Shown: positions 39,708 to 48,583 of the stretch, piece by piece
Position numbering within the stretch: the stretch's first letter is position 1
How the letters are laid out: the number at the start of each line of letters is the position of its first letter
DNA from: Thermoactinomyces vulgaris
GTDB lineage: Bacteria; Bacillota; Bacilli; Thermoactinomycetales; Thermoactinomycetaceae
NCBI RefSeq assembly: GCF_003688725.1
Contig: NZ_REFP01000015.1
Location: forward strand, 1-62,811
DNA length: 62,811 bases
Direction of reading: 5' to 3'
Notes under the pieces: generated by a model
Database searches by the model: none
The model's input: the letters and a program-made list of their open reading frames with translations, nothing else
Told to the model about the DNA's origin: nothing
Made by a program: the position numbers and the translations under genes

Positions 39708-40016
39708 GTGGCACAACAAGTCAGTCAGTCTTCAAACGAGCAGTCTGCCCATAAATCAGAGCGCGTGACGAAGCATCTCATTTCGTTTGCCGTGATGATC
39801 GTGTTGACAGCGGCTGCTTTTTACCTGGTCGCCACCGATGTGGCACCGGAACACCTGGTCTTGCCGGTTCTTTTGATCTTGGGTGCGGTGCAGGTGTTTT
39901 TGCAGTTGTTTACGTTTATGCATCTGGATCAAAAAGGAACGGCTTTCTACAGGATATTTATTGTGGCAGGCATTTTCTTCGCAGTCATCAGTGCTGTGGG
40001 AATCTTTTTGATGTAA
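39708..40016 (+). CDS. ctaF: Cytochrome caa3 oxidase subunit IV CtaF
   Basis: A 102-residue subunit with a polar N-terminus and three membrane helices, including the conserved FLQLFTFMHLDQKG segment of Bacillus-type subunit IV. It starts at GTG 39708, three bases after ctaE, and ends the operon at a strong terminator. Confidence 0.94.
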   Translation: MAQQVSQSSNEQSAHKSERVTKHLISFAVMIVLTAAAFYLVATDVAPEHLVLPVLLILGAVQVFLQLFTFMHLDQKGTAFYRIFIVAGIFFAVISAVGIFLM

Positions 40017-40025
40017 AGGTCATTG

Positions 40026-40064
40026 CAAAAGCCTCTTGTTGGATAGCAAGAGGCTTTTGTTTTT
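40026..40064 (+). terminator. Terminator of the cta operon
   Basis: CAAAAGCCTCTTG (40026-40038) pairs with CAAGAGGCTTTTG (40047-40059), followed by T residues. Confidence 0.94.
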
Positions 40065-40158
40065 GTATATAATGGCTCTGGATATATAAAAGAATTATAG
40101 ATTAAAAATCATTTATTTTATGTTAAATTGATCACGTTTCGAAAAAACAGGAGGAAAC

Positions 40159-40890
40159 ATGAATAATCTGTTGAGAGATCAACTCCTAACCAACCCAAAG
40201 ACCTTTTTGCGCTCCATTCCTTTTATGAAAGTGTCTGAGGGAATTGCCATCGGGGCGGTCACCGGACTGGGTTATTTTTCGGCTTATTTGTCCGATGTCA
40301 GTTACAAGGCTTATTTTGGATTGCCTGCCCTTTATGCGAGTGTGGGGTTAAATGCCATCATTCTCTCCATTTTTGCGTTTGTGATCATGTCGCTTGTGCT
40401 TTTGGCCTATTTGCAATACCCGATCGTGGCCCGGTATGGAAAATGGGTTTTACCCGTTTTTTTGCCCGGGGCGGTGGCATTTATGCTCGGGTTGCGGTTG
40501 GATTTTGAGTTCCATTATTCGGTGGAAGTGCTTTTGTTTTTCTTTTTGTTGTATGTTGCTTTTACATATGCGTTGATCCGGATGGTTTCCAAGCGAAAAT
40601 GGTTCATTGCCGGGCTGATTTTCATGGTTTTGGTGATTTCCATTTCCAGGGCTTGTGGCTATTTGATTGCTTTAAACCAAAAGGAATATCTGGTGTTCAT
40701 GGAGGAACCAAGGCCTTATGCAGTGGTGGATGTCAACGGGGAAGCCATGATTATGATGCCTGTTGATTTAAAGAAAAAAACACTCCTGCCGGAATACCGG
40801 TTTGTGGATCAAAAAGCGGAAATGGAGAATTCGATTCCTTTGAAAAAAATGAATATTGGTCCTCTTCATGTGCAGGGAACCCGGCCGTGA
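40159..40890 (+). CDS. Integral membrane protein with a soluble C-terminal tail
   Basis: A 243-residue protein with about six hydrophobic segments (roughly 28-48, 62-88, 95-110, 118-137, 147-165) and a polar tail (about 175-243). I do not recognise the family. AGGAGGAAAC precedes the ATG. It lies behind the cta terminator as a single transcription unit; a role with the oxidase is possible only from position. Confidence 0.72.
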   Translation: MNNLLRDQLLTNPKTFLRSIPFMKVSEGIAIGAVTGLGYFSAYLSDVSYKAYFGLPALYASVGLNAIILSIFAFVIMSLVLLAYLQYPIVARYGKWVLPVFLPGAVAFMLGLRLDFEFHYSVEVLLFFFLLYVAFTYALIRMVSKRKWFIAGLIFMVLVISISRACGYLIALNQKEYLVFMEEPRPYAVVDVNGEAMIMMPVDLKKKTLLPEYRFVDQKAEMENSIPLKKMNIGPLHVQGTRP

Positions 40891-40904
40891 AAGGACAAAA
40901 ATTA

Positions 40905-40939
40905 AAAAACACCGATAGCTTGGACTATGCGGTGTTTTT
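40905..40939 (+). terminator. Bidirectional terminator
   Basis: AAAAACACCG (40905-40914) pairs with CGGTGTTTTT (40930-40939). A-rich and T-rich flanks let it work for both converging genes. Confidence 0.85.
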
Positions 40940-40955
40940 CATCGTTTATGCATAT

Positions 40956-41174
40956 TCATAAAAAATCACTGAACGTTTTGTATTTCCTGGATACTTGTGT
41001 GTCCACATATTCTTTCCACATTTGCTTTGCACATTCTTTTGAACAAATGGGGGATTCAAAGCTGATTTCAACATAGTATGCTTCTTTCCCACAGATTGAA
41101 CAAGGAGCCGTTTTGTTAGCGGGCAAAAGAATGTCTTCACCATGCAAATCATCTTTATAATTCAACAGAATCAT
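40956..41174 (-). CDS. Small zinc-finger-like protein
   Basis: A 72-residue protein with two CxxC-like knuckles, CSICGKE (25-31) and CSKECAK (44-50), suggesting one bound zinc. AAGGAGAGG lies close to the ATG on the minus strand. I do not recognise a named family. It converges on the preceding membrane-protein gene and shares its terminator. Confidence 0.7.
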   Translation of the reverse strand: MILLNYKDDLHGEDILLPANKTAPCSICGKEAYYVEISFESPICSKECAKQMWKEYVDTQVSRKYKTFSDFL

Positions 41175-41210
41175 CCTCTCCTTATTCGGTTTTGTGGTGT
41201 CCCACTTCCG

Positions 41211-41248
41211 CTAAGGAGGAATTGATTGAAGCAATCAATTTCTCTTAA
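41211..41248. repeat. Long inverted repeat containing AAGGAGG
   Basis: CTAAGGAGGAATTGATTG (41211-41228) pairs with CAATCAATTTCTCTTAAG (41231-41248 approximately), an 18-bp stem with one mismatch and two G-U pairs around AAG. Neither side is followed by a T run. It lies in a gap between two minus-strand genes. Confidence 0.75.
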
Positions 41249-41412
41249 GCTTATTTTCTCATATTTCCCATGAGATCTAAAGCCTTTTTTTGTAGAGTCA
41301 CAAGAGATTTCAGATGATTACAAAGCAATAACCGGCCACGATGGAAAAGAACGCAAAATTTTGACGGGTTTACTGTAAAAAATGAGAAATTCAAGATCCG
41401 GGCCAAGCCGGT

Positions 41413-42468
41413 TTAAGGCGCGTGTTTGACGGTCGGTTCCCCGGCTTTGCCGTTTGCCGCTTTATGTGATTGATTTTGGAGTTTTTTTTGTTGGAATAAC
41501 AAGCTTTCTTCTTTGACACGCAAAAGCAAAACGAGGAACGAAGATGATTCTTCAAGATGAGGCGCATGCGCCGAATTTTCAAACCAAATCATGTCTTTTA
41601 CGGGGGCATCAAGCTGCTCGTAAAATTGTTCCTGCAGCTCAAAAGGAGAGTAAAAATCATAACGGCCCACACAGAAATAAGCCGGAACCTTCAGTTCTTG
41701 AATTTCTTCAAAAAGATTGACTTGCAGCAGTTGGGGCATGAGCCGTTTGAAAGAAGTCCGATAGCCCCGGATCCATTTAATCCAGTCCAAAAGTGTATAC
41801 TCCGAAGAAAAGAACCCTTTGGCCAAATATTGAAAAAGGTTTCCCTTCCGAATCAATCCCCCGAAACGAGTCAGCCACTTGTGTTGTACAAGCACATGGC
41901 GCAAATCTTTATATGGTGGATAGCCGATGCGTTTCAAAGCACGCATCGCCAAGAATTTCCGGTTGTGTCGGGCATGAATCAATACAAACTGATACGAGAG
42001 CAGTGCGCTTTTTTGCACATCGGTCATTTGGCCGATGCCGATGTAGGCGTGGAGCAAAGACGGATATTTTTTGGCAAAGCGTGCTCCGATGATGCTGCCC
42101 CAGGAGTGTGCAGCCAAATAGATTTTTTTCTGTTTAAAGCGTTCCAAGAGGATTTGAACCAATTCATGAGTATCTGAGACGAACTGGTCAAGATTGATGG
42201 CTTTTGGATCCATTTTTGCGGAAAAAGATTTTCCGGCTCCCCGTTGATCCCAATGAACCACGATAAAGTGCTTTTCCAGTTCTTCTTGATAATGCCTCAT
42301 AAACCCGATTGGCGCAAATCCAGGACCCCCGTGCAAAAACAAGAGAATTGGATGGCTGGTGTCTTGGCCCCGTATCATAATGGATTGCTTTGCGATTCCC
42401 AGTTGAATCGTTTCAATGGTTGCCGTTCCATTCTCCAGCGTTTTGTTGGGGGGTTGACTCTTAAACAT
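41413..42468 (-). CDS. Alpha/beta hydrolase, proline-iminopeptidase-like
   Basis: A 351-residue serine hydrolase. The oxyanion-hole motif HGGPG, WDQRGAGKS, the nucleophile elbow AHSWGS, the acid in GRYDF and the histidine in NSAHAPH make a complete triad of the S33 peptidase type. On the minus strand GGCAGGGAA lies before ATG 42468; a longer frame from 42531 adds 21 residues without a good ribosome site. Substrate unknown. Confidence 0.88.
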   Translation of the reverse strand: MFKSQPPNKTLENGTATIETIQLGIAKQSIMIRGQDTSHPILLFLHGGPGFAPIGFMRHYQEELEKHFIVVHWDQRGAGKSFSAKMDPKAINLDQFVSDTHELVQILLERFKQKKIYLAAHSWGSIIGARFAKKYPSLLHAYIGIGQMTDVQKSALLSYQFVLIHARHNRKFLAMRALKRIGYPPYKDLRHVLVQHKWLTRFGGLIRKGNLFQYLAKGFFSSEYTLLDWIKWIRGYRTSFKRLMPQLLQVNLFEEIQELKVPAYFCVGRYDFYSPFELQEQFYEQLDAPVKDMIWFENSAHAPHLEESSSFLVLLLRVKEESLLFQQKKLQNQSHKAANGKAGEPTVKHAP

Positions 42469-42531
42469 TTGTTTCCCTGCCTTTTCATCATAATCAATGG
42501 ATAAATATGTCGGGATAAAATAATTCTGCAT

Positions 42532-42860
42532 TTCTTCGGGGTTTCCTTCAAAAAAACGGGATTTTAATCTAAATTACAGAACGGAATGATCGGATCACAC
42601 GAAAAAACAGCCGGATTTTGCAAACGATAAAGGGGCAGAAACGGAATAATTTTAATCAAGTTCCTTCTTTTTTCATGTTTTTGCGGGATGTTTACGGAGT
42701 CGTTAAAAAGGGGTAAATTGTGTTTGAGTAACTGGCAACAAAATGAATTCTTGCGGACAGATGGCAATCTTTGTGATTGGAAAAAATTAATTTCAAAGAG
42801 TATAAATGGAATGAGGCGGCTGTTGATTTGGGATGACGCGACACGGGTTTTGGAAAGGGG
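42532..42860. other. Intergenic region
   Basis: No gene recognised. It holds the divergent upstream regions of the hydrolase (minus) and the Excalibur protein (plus). No clear promoter consensus was found. Confidence 0.4.
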
Positions 42861-42869
42861 GAAAGATGG

Positions 42870-43214
42870 TTGCGAAGATGGACGGTATGCGGATGGATTC
42901 TTTTGGTTTCTTTTTTGTTGTCAAGCGGTGAAACCTGGGCCAATGAGATGGGCTGTCATTCATTTGAGAACTGGAGCGAGTCGCAGAAATATTTTGAAGA
43001 AAAAGGCGGATCCAAACATCTGAATATCGATGGCTTGGACAGTGACCAAGATGGATTGGCTTGTGAAGAGTTGATCGGCTTTGATCCCGGCCACATCAAT
43101 CCGAACAATGACCGGCGACCGGATGCCAACAAAGGCAATGATTCCGCGGAAAAAGGCGTTTGGGTGGAGATTTTGTCGGTGCTGAAAAAATGGTGGCGTC
43201 AGTGGTTGGATTAA
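42870..43214 (+). CDS. Secreted Excalibur calcium-binding domain protein
   Basis: A 114-residue exported protein. The signal peptide is about residues 1-24 (cleavage after TWA). An Excalibur domain follows: Cys29 and Cys65 flank the calcium loop DSDQDGLACE (57-66). The C-terminal tail ends with a Trp/Lys-rich segment that could sit on the membrane or wall. TTG 42870 is behind AAAGGGGGAAA. Such domains accompany extracellular nucleases, but no nuclease domain is present here. Confidence 0.85.
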   Translation: MRRWTVCGWILLVSFLLSSGETWANEMGCHSFENWSESQKYFEEKGGSKHLNIDGLDSDQDGLACEELIGFDPGHINPNNDRRPDANKGNDSAEKGVWVEILSVLKKWWRQWLD

Positions 43215-43246
43215 AAAAGCCCCGGACAAGTTTCCGGAGCTTTTTT
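43213..43246 (+). terminator. Bidirectional terminator
   Basis: AAAAAAGC and CCGGA pair with TCCGG and AGCTTTTTT. It lies between the converging Excalibur and globin genes. Confidence 0.88.
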
Positions 43247-43248
43247 GT

Positions 43249-43647
43249 TTACGGTTGCCGGTTGGAAGGTTGGTTCACCATGTGGTGGGCCGTCAAGACC
43301 AAACGGCTCCAGATCGCTTCTCTGATTTTCCCGCCGATCTCCACTTCATCCAATGCCTGGCTCATGCATTCCAGCCAGGCTTCGGCTCTTTCCGGGGTGA
43401 TGGGAAAAGGCATGTGGCGTGCCCGAAGCATGGGGTGTCCGTATTTTTCGCTGTAGAGCGGGGGGCCCCCGAAAAATTGCGTAAGAAATAAGTATTGTTT
43501 TTCCATCACAGGGAGGATGTCTTCCGGAAAGATCGGCTTCAAAAGCGGATGTTTGATGACACGCGGGTAAAATGCTTCGACCAATTGCCGGACTTTCTTT
43601 GCTCCCCCGATTTTTTCATAGATCGTGACAGGTTCGTTTCGTTCCAT
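43249..43647 (-). CDS. Truncated haemoglobin, group II type
   Basis: A 132-residue two-over-two globin. The proximal heme histidine is His78 in LRARHMPFPI, the segment FFGGPPLYSEKYGHPML is typical of group II (YjbI/trHbO), and IWSRLVLTAHHMVN carries the late tryptophan. AAAAGGTG precedes the ATG on the minus strand. It starts 21 bases after the hemL stop, so heme synthesis and a heme protein are likely co-transcribed. Confidence 0.94.
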   Translation of the reverse strand: MERNEPVTIYEKIGGAKKVRQLVEAFYPRVIKHPLLKPIFPEDILPVMEKQYLFLTQFFGGPPLYSEKYGHPMLRARHMPFPITPERAEAWLECMSQALDEVEIGGKIREAIWSRLVLTAHHMVNQPSNRQP

Positions 43648-43668
43648 CGAATCACCTTTTCCACAATG

Positions 43669-44961
43669 TTACGGTTTCATTTTTTTGAAAGCCCGTTCGA
43701 CGGCACGTAAAGTGAATTGGATGTCTTCTTCCGAATGCTGGGTTGTCAAAAACCAAGCTTCGTATTTGGATGGAGCAAGGTAAACCCCTTCTTCCAGCAT
43801 CAGCCGGAAAAACTGTCCGAATTGTTTACTGTCCGCTGCTTGGGCTCCTTCGTAGTCGGTCACTTCCTGATCGGTGAAGTAGACGGTCAATGCTCCCACC
43901 ACTTGATTGATTGTGATGTTCAAGCCATATTTGTCGGCCAAACGGGAAATCTCGTTGTTTAATGTTTTGCCCATTTTTTCTAGTCGTTCGTAGGTGTTGG
44001 GTTGCTTTAAGGTTTCAATGCATGCCAGGCCCGCGGAGATCGACAACGGATTTCCTGCCATCGTTCCCGCTTGGTACATCGGCCCCATCGGGGAGACTTT
44101 TTCCATGATTTCTCTTTTTCCGCCATAAGCCCCGATGGGAAGTCCGCCGCCGATGATTTTGCCCAAGGCGGTCAGATCCGGCTCCACATGATAGTAATCC
44201 TGGATTCCGCCGTAATGAAAGCGGAAAGCGGTGATCACCTCATCATAAATGACCAAGGCGCCTGCTTGATGGGCCAATTGGTTGATGGTTTCTAGGAAAT
44301 TCGGTTGGGGCGGGACGATCCCGAAGTTTCCGACCAGCGGCTCGACCAAGATGCCGGCGATTTCGTCTCCCCATTTTTCCATGGTCTCTTCCAAGATTTC
44401 GATGTTGTTGTAAGGGATGGTAATCACTTCATTGGCGATGCTGACGGGCACACCGGCGCTGTCGGGAGTGCCGAGGGTGGAAGGGCCTGAGCCGGCGGCC
44501 ACCAGAACCAAGTCAGAGTGACCATGGTAACAGCCCGCAAATTTCAGGATTTTGGTGCGGTTGGTATAAGCGCGGGCCAAACGGATGGTTGTCATGACCG
44601 CTTCCGTTCCACTGTTGACGAAGCGGATTTGTTCCATGGACGGGATGGCTTCCCGCAACATTTTTGCAAAACGCACTTCTTTTTCCGTCGGCGTTCCGTA
44701 TAACACCCCGTTGGCGGCCTGTTCAACAATCGCCGCCGTCACCACCGGATGGGCATGCCCCAAAATAATCGGGCCGAAAGCCGCGAGATAATCGATATAC
44801 CGGTTTCCATCTTCATCCCAGAAATAAGCGCCTTGTGCTTTTTTCATAAAGATCGGCGTGCCGTTTCCCACTGCACGAAAAGACCGTGACGGGCTGTTGA
44901 CACCGCCGACAATGACATCCAATGCTTCCTGATAAAGTTTTTCCGATTGCTGTATATTCAA
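43669..44961 (-). CDS. hemL: Glutamate-1-semialdehyde 2,1-aminomutase HemL
   Basis: HemL converts glutamate-1-semialdehyde to 5-aminolevulinate, the heme precursor. The 430-residue PLP enzyme has [10 protein letters not shown] near the start, [31 protein letters not shown] and the PLP lysine in [19 protein letters not shown] lies before the TTG start. The position upstream of a Bcp and PerR matches gsaB of Bacillus subtilis, which suggests this is that second paralogue rather than the hem-operon copy. Confidence 0.96.
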   Translation of the reverse strand: MNIQQSEKLYQEALDVIVGGVNSPSRSFRAVGNGTPIFMKKAQGAYFWDEDGNRYIDYLAAFGPIILGHAHPVVTAAIVEQAANGVLYGTPTEKEVRFAKMLREAIPSMEQIRFVNSGTEAVMTTIRLARAYTNRTKILKFAGCYHGHSDLVLVAAGSGPSTLGTPDSAGVPVSIANEVITIPYNNIEILEETMEKWGDEIAGILVEPLVGNFGIVPPQPNFLETINQLAHQAGALVIYDEVITAFRFHYGGIQDYYHVEPDLTALGKIIGGGLPIGAYGGKREIMEKVSPMGPMYQAGTMAGNPLSISAGLACIETLKQPNTYERLEKMGKTLNNEISRLADKYGLNITINQVVGALTVYFTDQEVTDYEGAQAADSKQFGQFFRLMLEEGVYLAPSKYEAWFLTTQHSEEDIQFTLRAVERAFKKMKP

Positions 44962-45213
44962 GAATATCCCCCATTTCGTCTCCTTTGTGACATTTGATGA
45001 CGATTTGAAAAAACGACGTCATGTGCAGGAACCATGCATCATATTTTTTTACTGACGAAACAAGTCCCTTTTTTAATTGTAACGTGATGCACAGAAAATG
45101 CCTAGGGAGGATTGTCTCTGTGAATCATCCTGTGATATGCTGAAATTGGGTATATATGTCGATTTTTCGGAGTTTATATATATTTTGGGAACGGAAGATG
45201 GAGGCGAAGTATC

Positions 45214-46905
45214 TTGTCATTCAGATTTCAAGTCGGTGAGCGTTATAGAGATTTATATCAAATCGAATATGTCGTCCGGTTTTTTGACGGTGAACTGGCG
45301 GTTGCCCGAAAAGGTTCGCAACGCTACTACTTGCAGTCATCCCGTTTGGAAAAACAAGCGCCGATCTCCCGTGCGATTGCGCACTACCGCTCCTTTGAAC
45401 ATCCGTTGGTGATTCCTTATGAAGATGTGTATGCCGAAGACCGTTCGATCGTATTTGTCCGCCCTTATGTTCCCATCCTGCCTTTGCGGGAGGTTTTTGC
45501 CAATCATGAGGTGGAAGAGGCGAAACTGGTCGAATGGGGAAAGCAACTGCTTGGGTTGGAAAAGGATTTGAGGGCGCAACCGATGCGGATGTATTTGCTT
45601 TTGGATCCCGGAAATATCGGGGTGACGGAACATAATGAGGAGCTGAAGGTGTTATTTTGCGGTACGGAAACCATTACGGCACAAAAAAACATACTCGATT
45701 GGGGAACCTTTTTTTATTCCCTTTTATCCGGCGAACCCGTGGATAAGCCGATTCAAAGATTGCCGAACGATTTCAAGGCATCGAAAAAGATGGTGCGGTT
45801 AATTCAACGGAGCTTGCAAAACGACTCGCCTGATTCGGTCTTGTCCCATATCAAGCAGTATGAGAAAGTGGGACTGTTGGACCGTTTGTTTGGCAGCGGA
45901 GGGGAGAAAAAGAAGGACCCCAAACCCCGAAAATCTCCAGTGAAACATCAGCCATCCACAACCGATACCCCGGTTTCTTCCGCTTCTGAACCCCAAGAAC
46001 CGGCAGAAACAAAAAAGGCGGAGGCCGCGAAGGTCACATCCGATATACCTGAAACAATACAGAAGAAACAGGAAGAAGATTATATCGCAAGTTTGAAAGA
46101 AGAATTTGAAAAGAGACAAAAAGAAGCCTTGGAAAAACAGCGCAAAGAATTGGAAAAGCGCCAGCAAGAGTTGCTGGAGCGTCAGCGGCTGGAATTTGAA
46201 AAACGGGAACAAGAGTTGTTGCAAAAGCAGAAAGAAGAGTTTAAACAACAAATTGAAGAGCCGGAACAGCGGGAGAATTGGGAACGGGAGATTGCGGAAA
46301 GAGAACGCATGCTTGAAGAACAAAAACGAAAAGAAGAAGAAGAAAAAGCCCGTCAGGAAGAAGAGCGCTTGAAACAGGAGCGGCTCGAGCAAGAACGCAT
46401 CGCATTGGAACAAGAAGAGCGGCTGCAAAAAGAATTGGCCAAAGTGGAAGAAGAACGGATCAAGTGGGAACAGAAGCAAAAAGATTTGGAGAAAAAAGAA
46501 GAAGAATTACGGGAGAAGTTGCAAAAAGAATTTGAAGAGATGGCGAAGTCTTTGCTGCAAAAACAAGAGGAAGAATTTAAAAGACGCCAAGAGGAGTTGC
46601 TGCAGCAACAACGGGATCTTTTGGAAAGCCAGACCAAAAAACGCCTGGAACGGCATCGCGAAGAGTTGGAGCAAACATCCAGGCATTACTTGATCACCCC
46701 GGACACCAAACCGCGTGCCAGCTTGTTGGATTTGGAAAAAGAAAACAAAGCGAAAAAAGAAAACGAACAACCGAAAGAAAACACCCAACCGCAGCAGGAC
46801 GACCGCGAGCGCTTGCGTAAGGAAAAACTGGCTAAAGAAAACAAGGATCACGACGAATTGGTGAAACAGTTCGAGGAGTATATGAACCAAATGTACCCCA
46901 AATAA
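45214..46905 (+). CDS. Pseudokinase-like protein with a long coiled coil
   Basis: A 563-residue protein. Residues 1-225 resemble a protein-kinase fold: Gly-containing N-lobe start, MYLLLDPGNIGVTEHNEELK (about 126-145) in place of the HRDLKPEN loop, and LFCG (147-150) in place of DFG. The catalytic Asp, Lys and DFG Asp are missing, so it is probably a pseudokinase. A Pro-rich linker (230-280) is followed by a very charged Glu/Lys/Arg/Gln coiled coil (about 283-510) and a polar tail. GATGGAGG precedes the TTG start. Two Spo0M genes follow in the same direction. I know no named family. Confidence 0.75.
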   Translation: MSFRFQVGERYRDLYQIEYVVRFFDGELAVARKGSQRYYLQSSRLEKQAPISRAIAHYRSFEHPLVIPYEDVYAEDRSIVFVRPYVPILPLREVFANHEVEEAKLVEWGKQLLGLEKDLRAQPMRMYLLLDPGNIGVTEHNEELKVLFCGTETITAQKNILDWGTFFYSLLSGEPVDKPIQRLPNDFKASKKMVRLIQRSLQNDSPDSVLSHIKQYEKVGLLDRLFGSGGEKKKDPKPRKSPVKHQPSTTDTPVSSASEPQEPAETKKAEAAKVTSDIPETIQKKQEEDYIASLKEEFEKRQKEALEKQRKELEKRQQELLERQRLEFEKREQELLQKQKEEFKQQIEEPEQRENWEREIAERERMLEEQKRKEEEEKARQEEERLKQERLEQERIALEQEERLQKELAKVEEERIKWEQKQKDLEKKEEELREKLQKEFEEMAKSLLQKQEEEFKRRQEELLQQQRDLLESQTKKRLERHREELEQTSRHYLITPDTKPRASLLDLEKENKAKKENEQPKENTQPQQDDRERLRKEKLAKENKDHDELVKQFEEYMNQMYPK

Positions 46906-46983
46906 GGTGGACAAGAGAGAGCGGGTTTCCTGTTCTCTCCTTCTTAAACGGTTTTTATCTTTAAGCTGGAAAGGATTGAAAAC

Positions 46984-47727
46984 ATGGTTCTTTACAGATC
47001 ATTGGCCCGTTTGGGCATCGGCGGAACCACCGTGGATGCGCAGATCGAGGAAGAACAATTCCGGCCGGGGGATGTCATCAAGGGGGAAATCAAGATTCGG
47101 GGGGGACAAGCCGAACAGCAAATCGATGACATTTACATGTACCTGATGGTGACGGTGTCCAAAAACGGAAGAAAAGCTTCCCATCTCATGCAACAATATC
47201 CTTTGTCCCATTCCATGATCATTCAAAAAGACGAGATCAAAAAGGTTCCGTTTCAAATTAAACTCCCCATGGAAACGCCCATGTCGACGGGAAGCTTTCC
47301 TGTGTACCTGAAGACGGGATTGGACATTAAAATGAGCCTGGATCCCACCGATCTGGATAAAATTGAAGTCGTGCCCGCGAATTTGGTGCAAAAAATCTTG
47401 AAAAAAATTGAGGATGCTGATTTTATTTTATATCGGATACATAACGAATATGATCCGCAACAGAAGCCTTATCCTTTTTTCCAGATGTTTCAGTTCCGCC
47501 CGACAGGCCGTTATCACGGATATGTCGATGAATTGAACGTATTCTTCAAAGTGACGGATATGTCAATCCGGATGGATATCGAGCTGATCCGTTCCGACCG
47601 TGTTTTAAACAGTCAATTTTCCTGGGAATACCATGATCCCAAAGGAACCCTCATGATCAATAACGAGCGGGTGATTCGGGATCCGCTTGAAAAAATTGAT
47701 GAAATGCTGAACCGCAAAATGCATTAA
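46984..47727 (+). CDS. Spo0M-family sporulation-control protein (copy 1)
   Basis: A 247-residue arrestin-like protein of the SpoOM family. The N-terminal beta-sandwich shows GIGGTTVDAQIE, RPGDVIKGEIKIRGG, QQIDDIYMYLM, METPMSTGSFPVYLKTGLDIK, typical of Bacillus subtilis Spo0M, which affects sporulation and cell morphology. The C-terminal half is diverged, ending early with NRKMH. AAAGGA lies upstream of the ATG. It is 78 bases after the pseudokinase gene and 43 before its paralogue, so one operon is likely. Confidence 0.9.
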   Translation: MVLYRSLARLGIGGTTVDAQIEEEQFRPGDVIKGEIKIRGGQAEQQIDDIYMYLMVTVSKNGRKASHLMQQYPLSHSMIIQKDEIKKVPFQIKLPMETPMSTGSFPVYLKTGLDIKMSLDPTDLDKIEVVPANLVQKILKKIEDADFILYRIHNEYDPQQKPYPFFQMFQFRPTGRYHGYVDELNVFFKVTDMSIRMDIELIRSDRVLNSQFSWEYHDPKGTLMINNERVIRDPLEKIDEMLNRKMH

Positions 47728-47770
47728 CAGAAAAAGGACGGATGCTTATTTGGGATTGGAGTGAGAAAGC

Positions 47771-48523
47771 ATGTTTAACAAAGTGTTAGCCGGCTTGGGT
47801 GTCGGAGCCGCCAAGGTGGACACCCGGCTTGAAAAATCAACGTACCGCCAAGGAGAAATGATTAAAGGGGAAATATTTATTCAAGGCGGGCAAACGGAAC
47901 AACGAATTGATGAAATCTATTTGTACCTGATTGTCCGGTATCATCATGAAGGAAAAGATCAAAAGCATGTCATCAGCCAGTTTCGGATCACGGACACATT
48001 TGAAATCGGAGAAAGGGAGAGCAGAGTGATTCCGTTTGAAATTGAAATGCCGTTGGATGCCCCGATTTCAACCGGAGGGTGCCCCATCTATTTAAAAACC
48101 GGACTGGATATCAAAATGGCGATCGACCCGAAAGATACCGACGGCATCGAAGTTCTTCCCCATCCGTTGGTGGACAAAGTGCTGCATGCGGCGGAAAATG
48201 TCGGATTTCGGTTGACCAGTGTCGACTATGCGTTTGACAAATTTTATTCCCGCCATCCTTTTGTGCAGGAATATCGCATGACGCCAATGGGCAAGTATGA
48301 AGAGTATTTTGATGACATCAGCATGGTTTTTTATCCCGATCATGATTCGTTGGATGTTATCATGACTTTGGACCGCAAAGCCATTGATTTGATGAGTTCG
48401 ATGGAAGAAGCGCTGAATCTGGATGAGCGGCTGATGAGATTTACGGTGACAAGAGAAGAGCTGGAAGATAAAGAGAACCCGTTTGAGGAAAGATTCACCG
48501 AAATCGTGGAGCAGTATATTTAA
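47771..48523 (+). CDS. Spo0M-family sporulation-control protein (copy 2)
   Basis: A 250-residue paralogue of the preceding protein and closer to Bacillus Spo0M at the C-terminus (ALNLDERLMRFTVT). Shared blocks include YRQGEMIKGEIFIQGG, QRIDEIYLYLIV, DAPISTGGCPIYLKTGLDIK and PLVDKVL. GGAGTGAGAAAGC precedes the ATG. Tandem duplication followed by divergence of copy 1 is the simplest history. A terminator follows. Confidence 0.92.
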   Translation: MFNKVLAGLGVGAAKVDTRLEKSTYRQGEMIKGEIFIQGGQTEQRIDEIYLYLIVRYHHEGKDQKHVISQFRITDTFEIGERESRVIPFEIEMPLDAPISTGGCPIYLKTGLDIKMAIDPKDTDGIEVLPHPLVDKVLHAAENVGFRLTSVDYAFDKFYSRHPFVQEYRMTPMGKYEEYFDDISMVFYPDHDSLDVIMTLDRKAIDLMSSMEEALNLDERLMRFTVTREELEDKENPFEERFTEIVEQYI

Positions 48524-48550
48524 CGGGCAAATCCCCGGATTCCTGTGGAT

Positions 48551-48583
48551 AAGGCGTTCCACCATGAAGTGGAATGCCTTTTT
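48551..48583 (+). terminator. Terminator after the Spo0M pair
   Basis: AAGGCGTTCCAC (48551-48562) pairs with GTGGAATGCCTT (48569-48580), followed by T residues. It overlaps the stop of the converging regulator. Confidence 0.88.

Noticed and set aside
45799-46479. Antisense frame of 226 codons rich in Phe and Leu
   Set aside because: It is the complement of the Glu/Lys/Gln coiled coil and only mimics a membrane protein.
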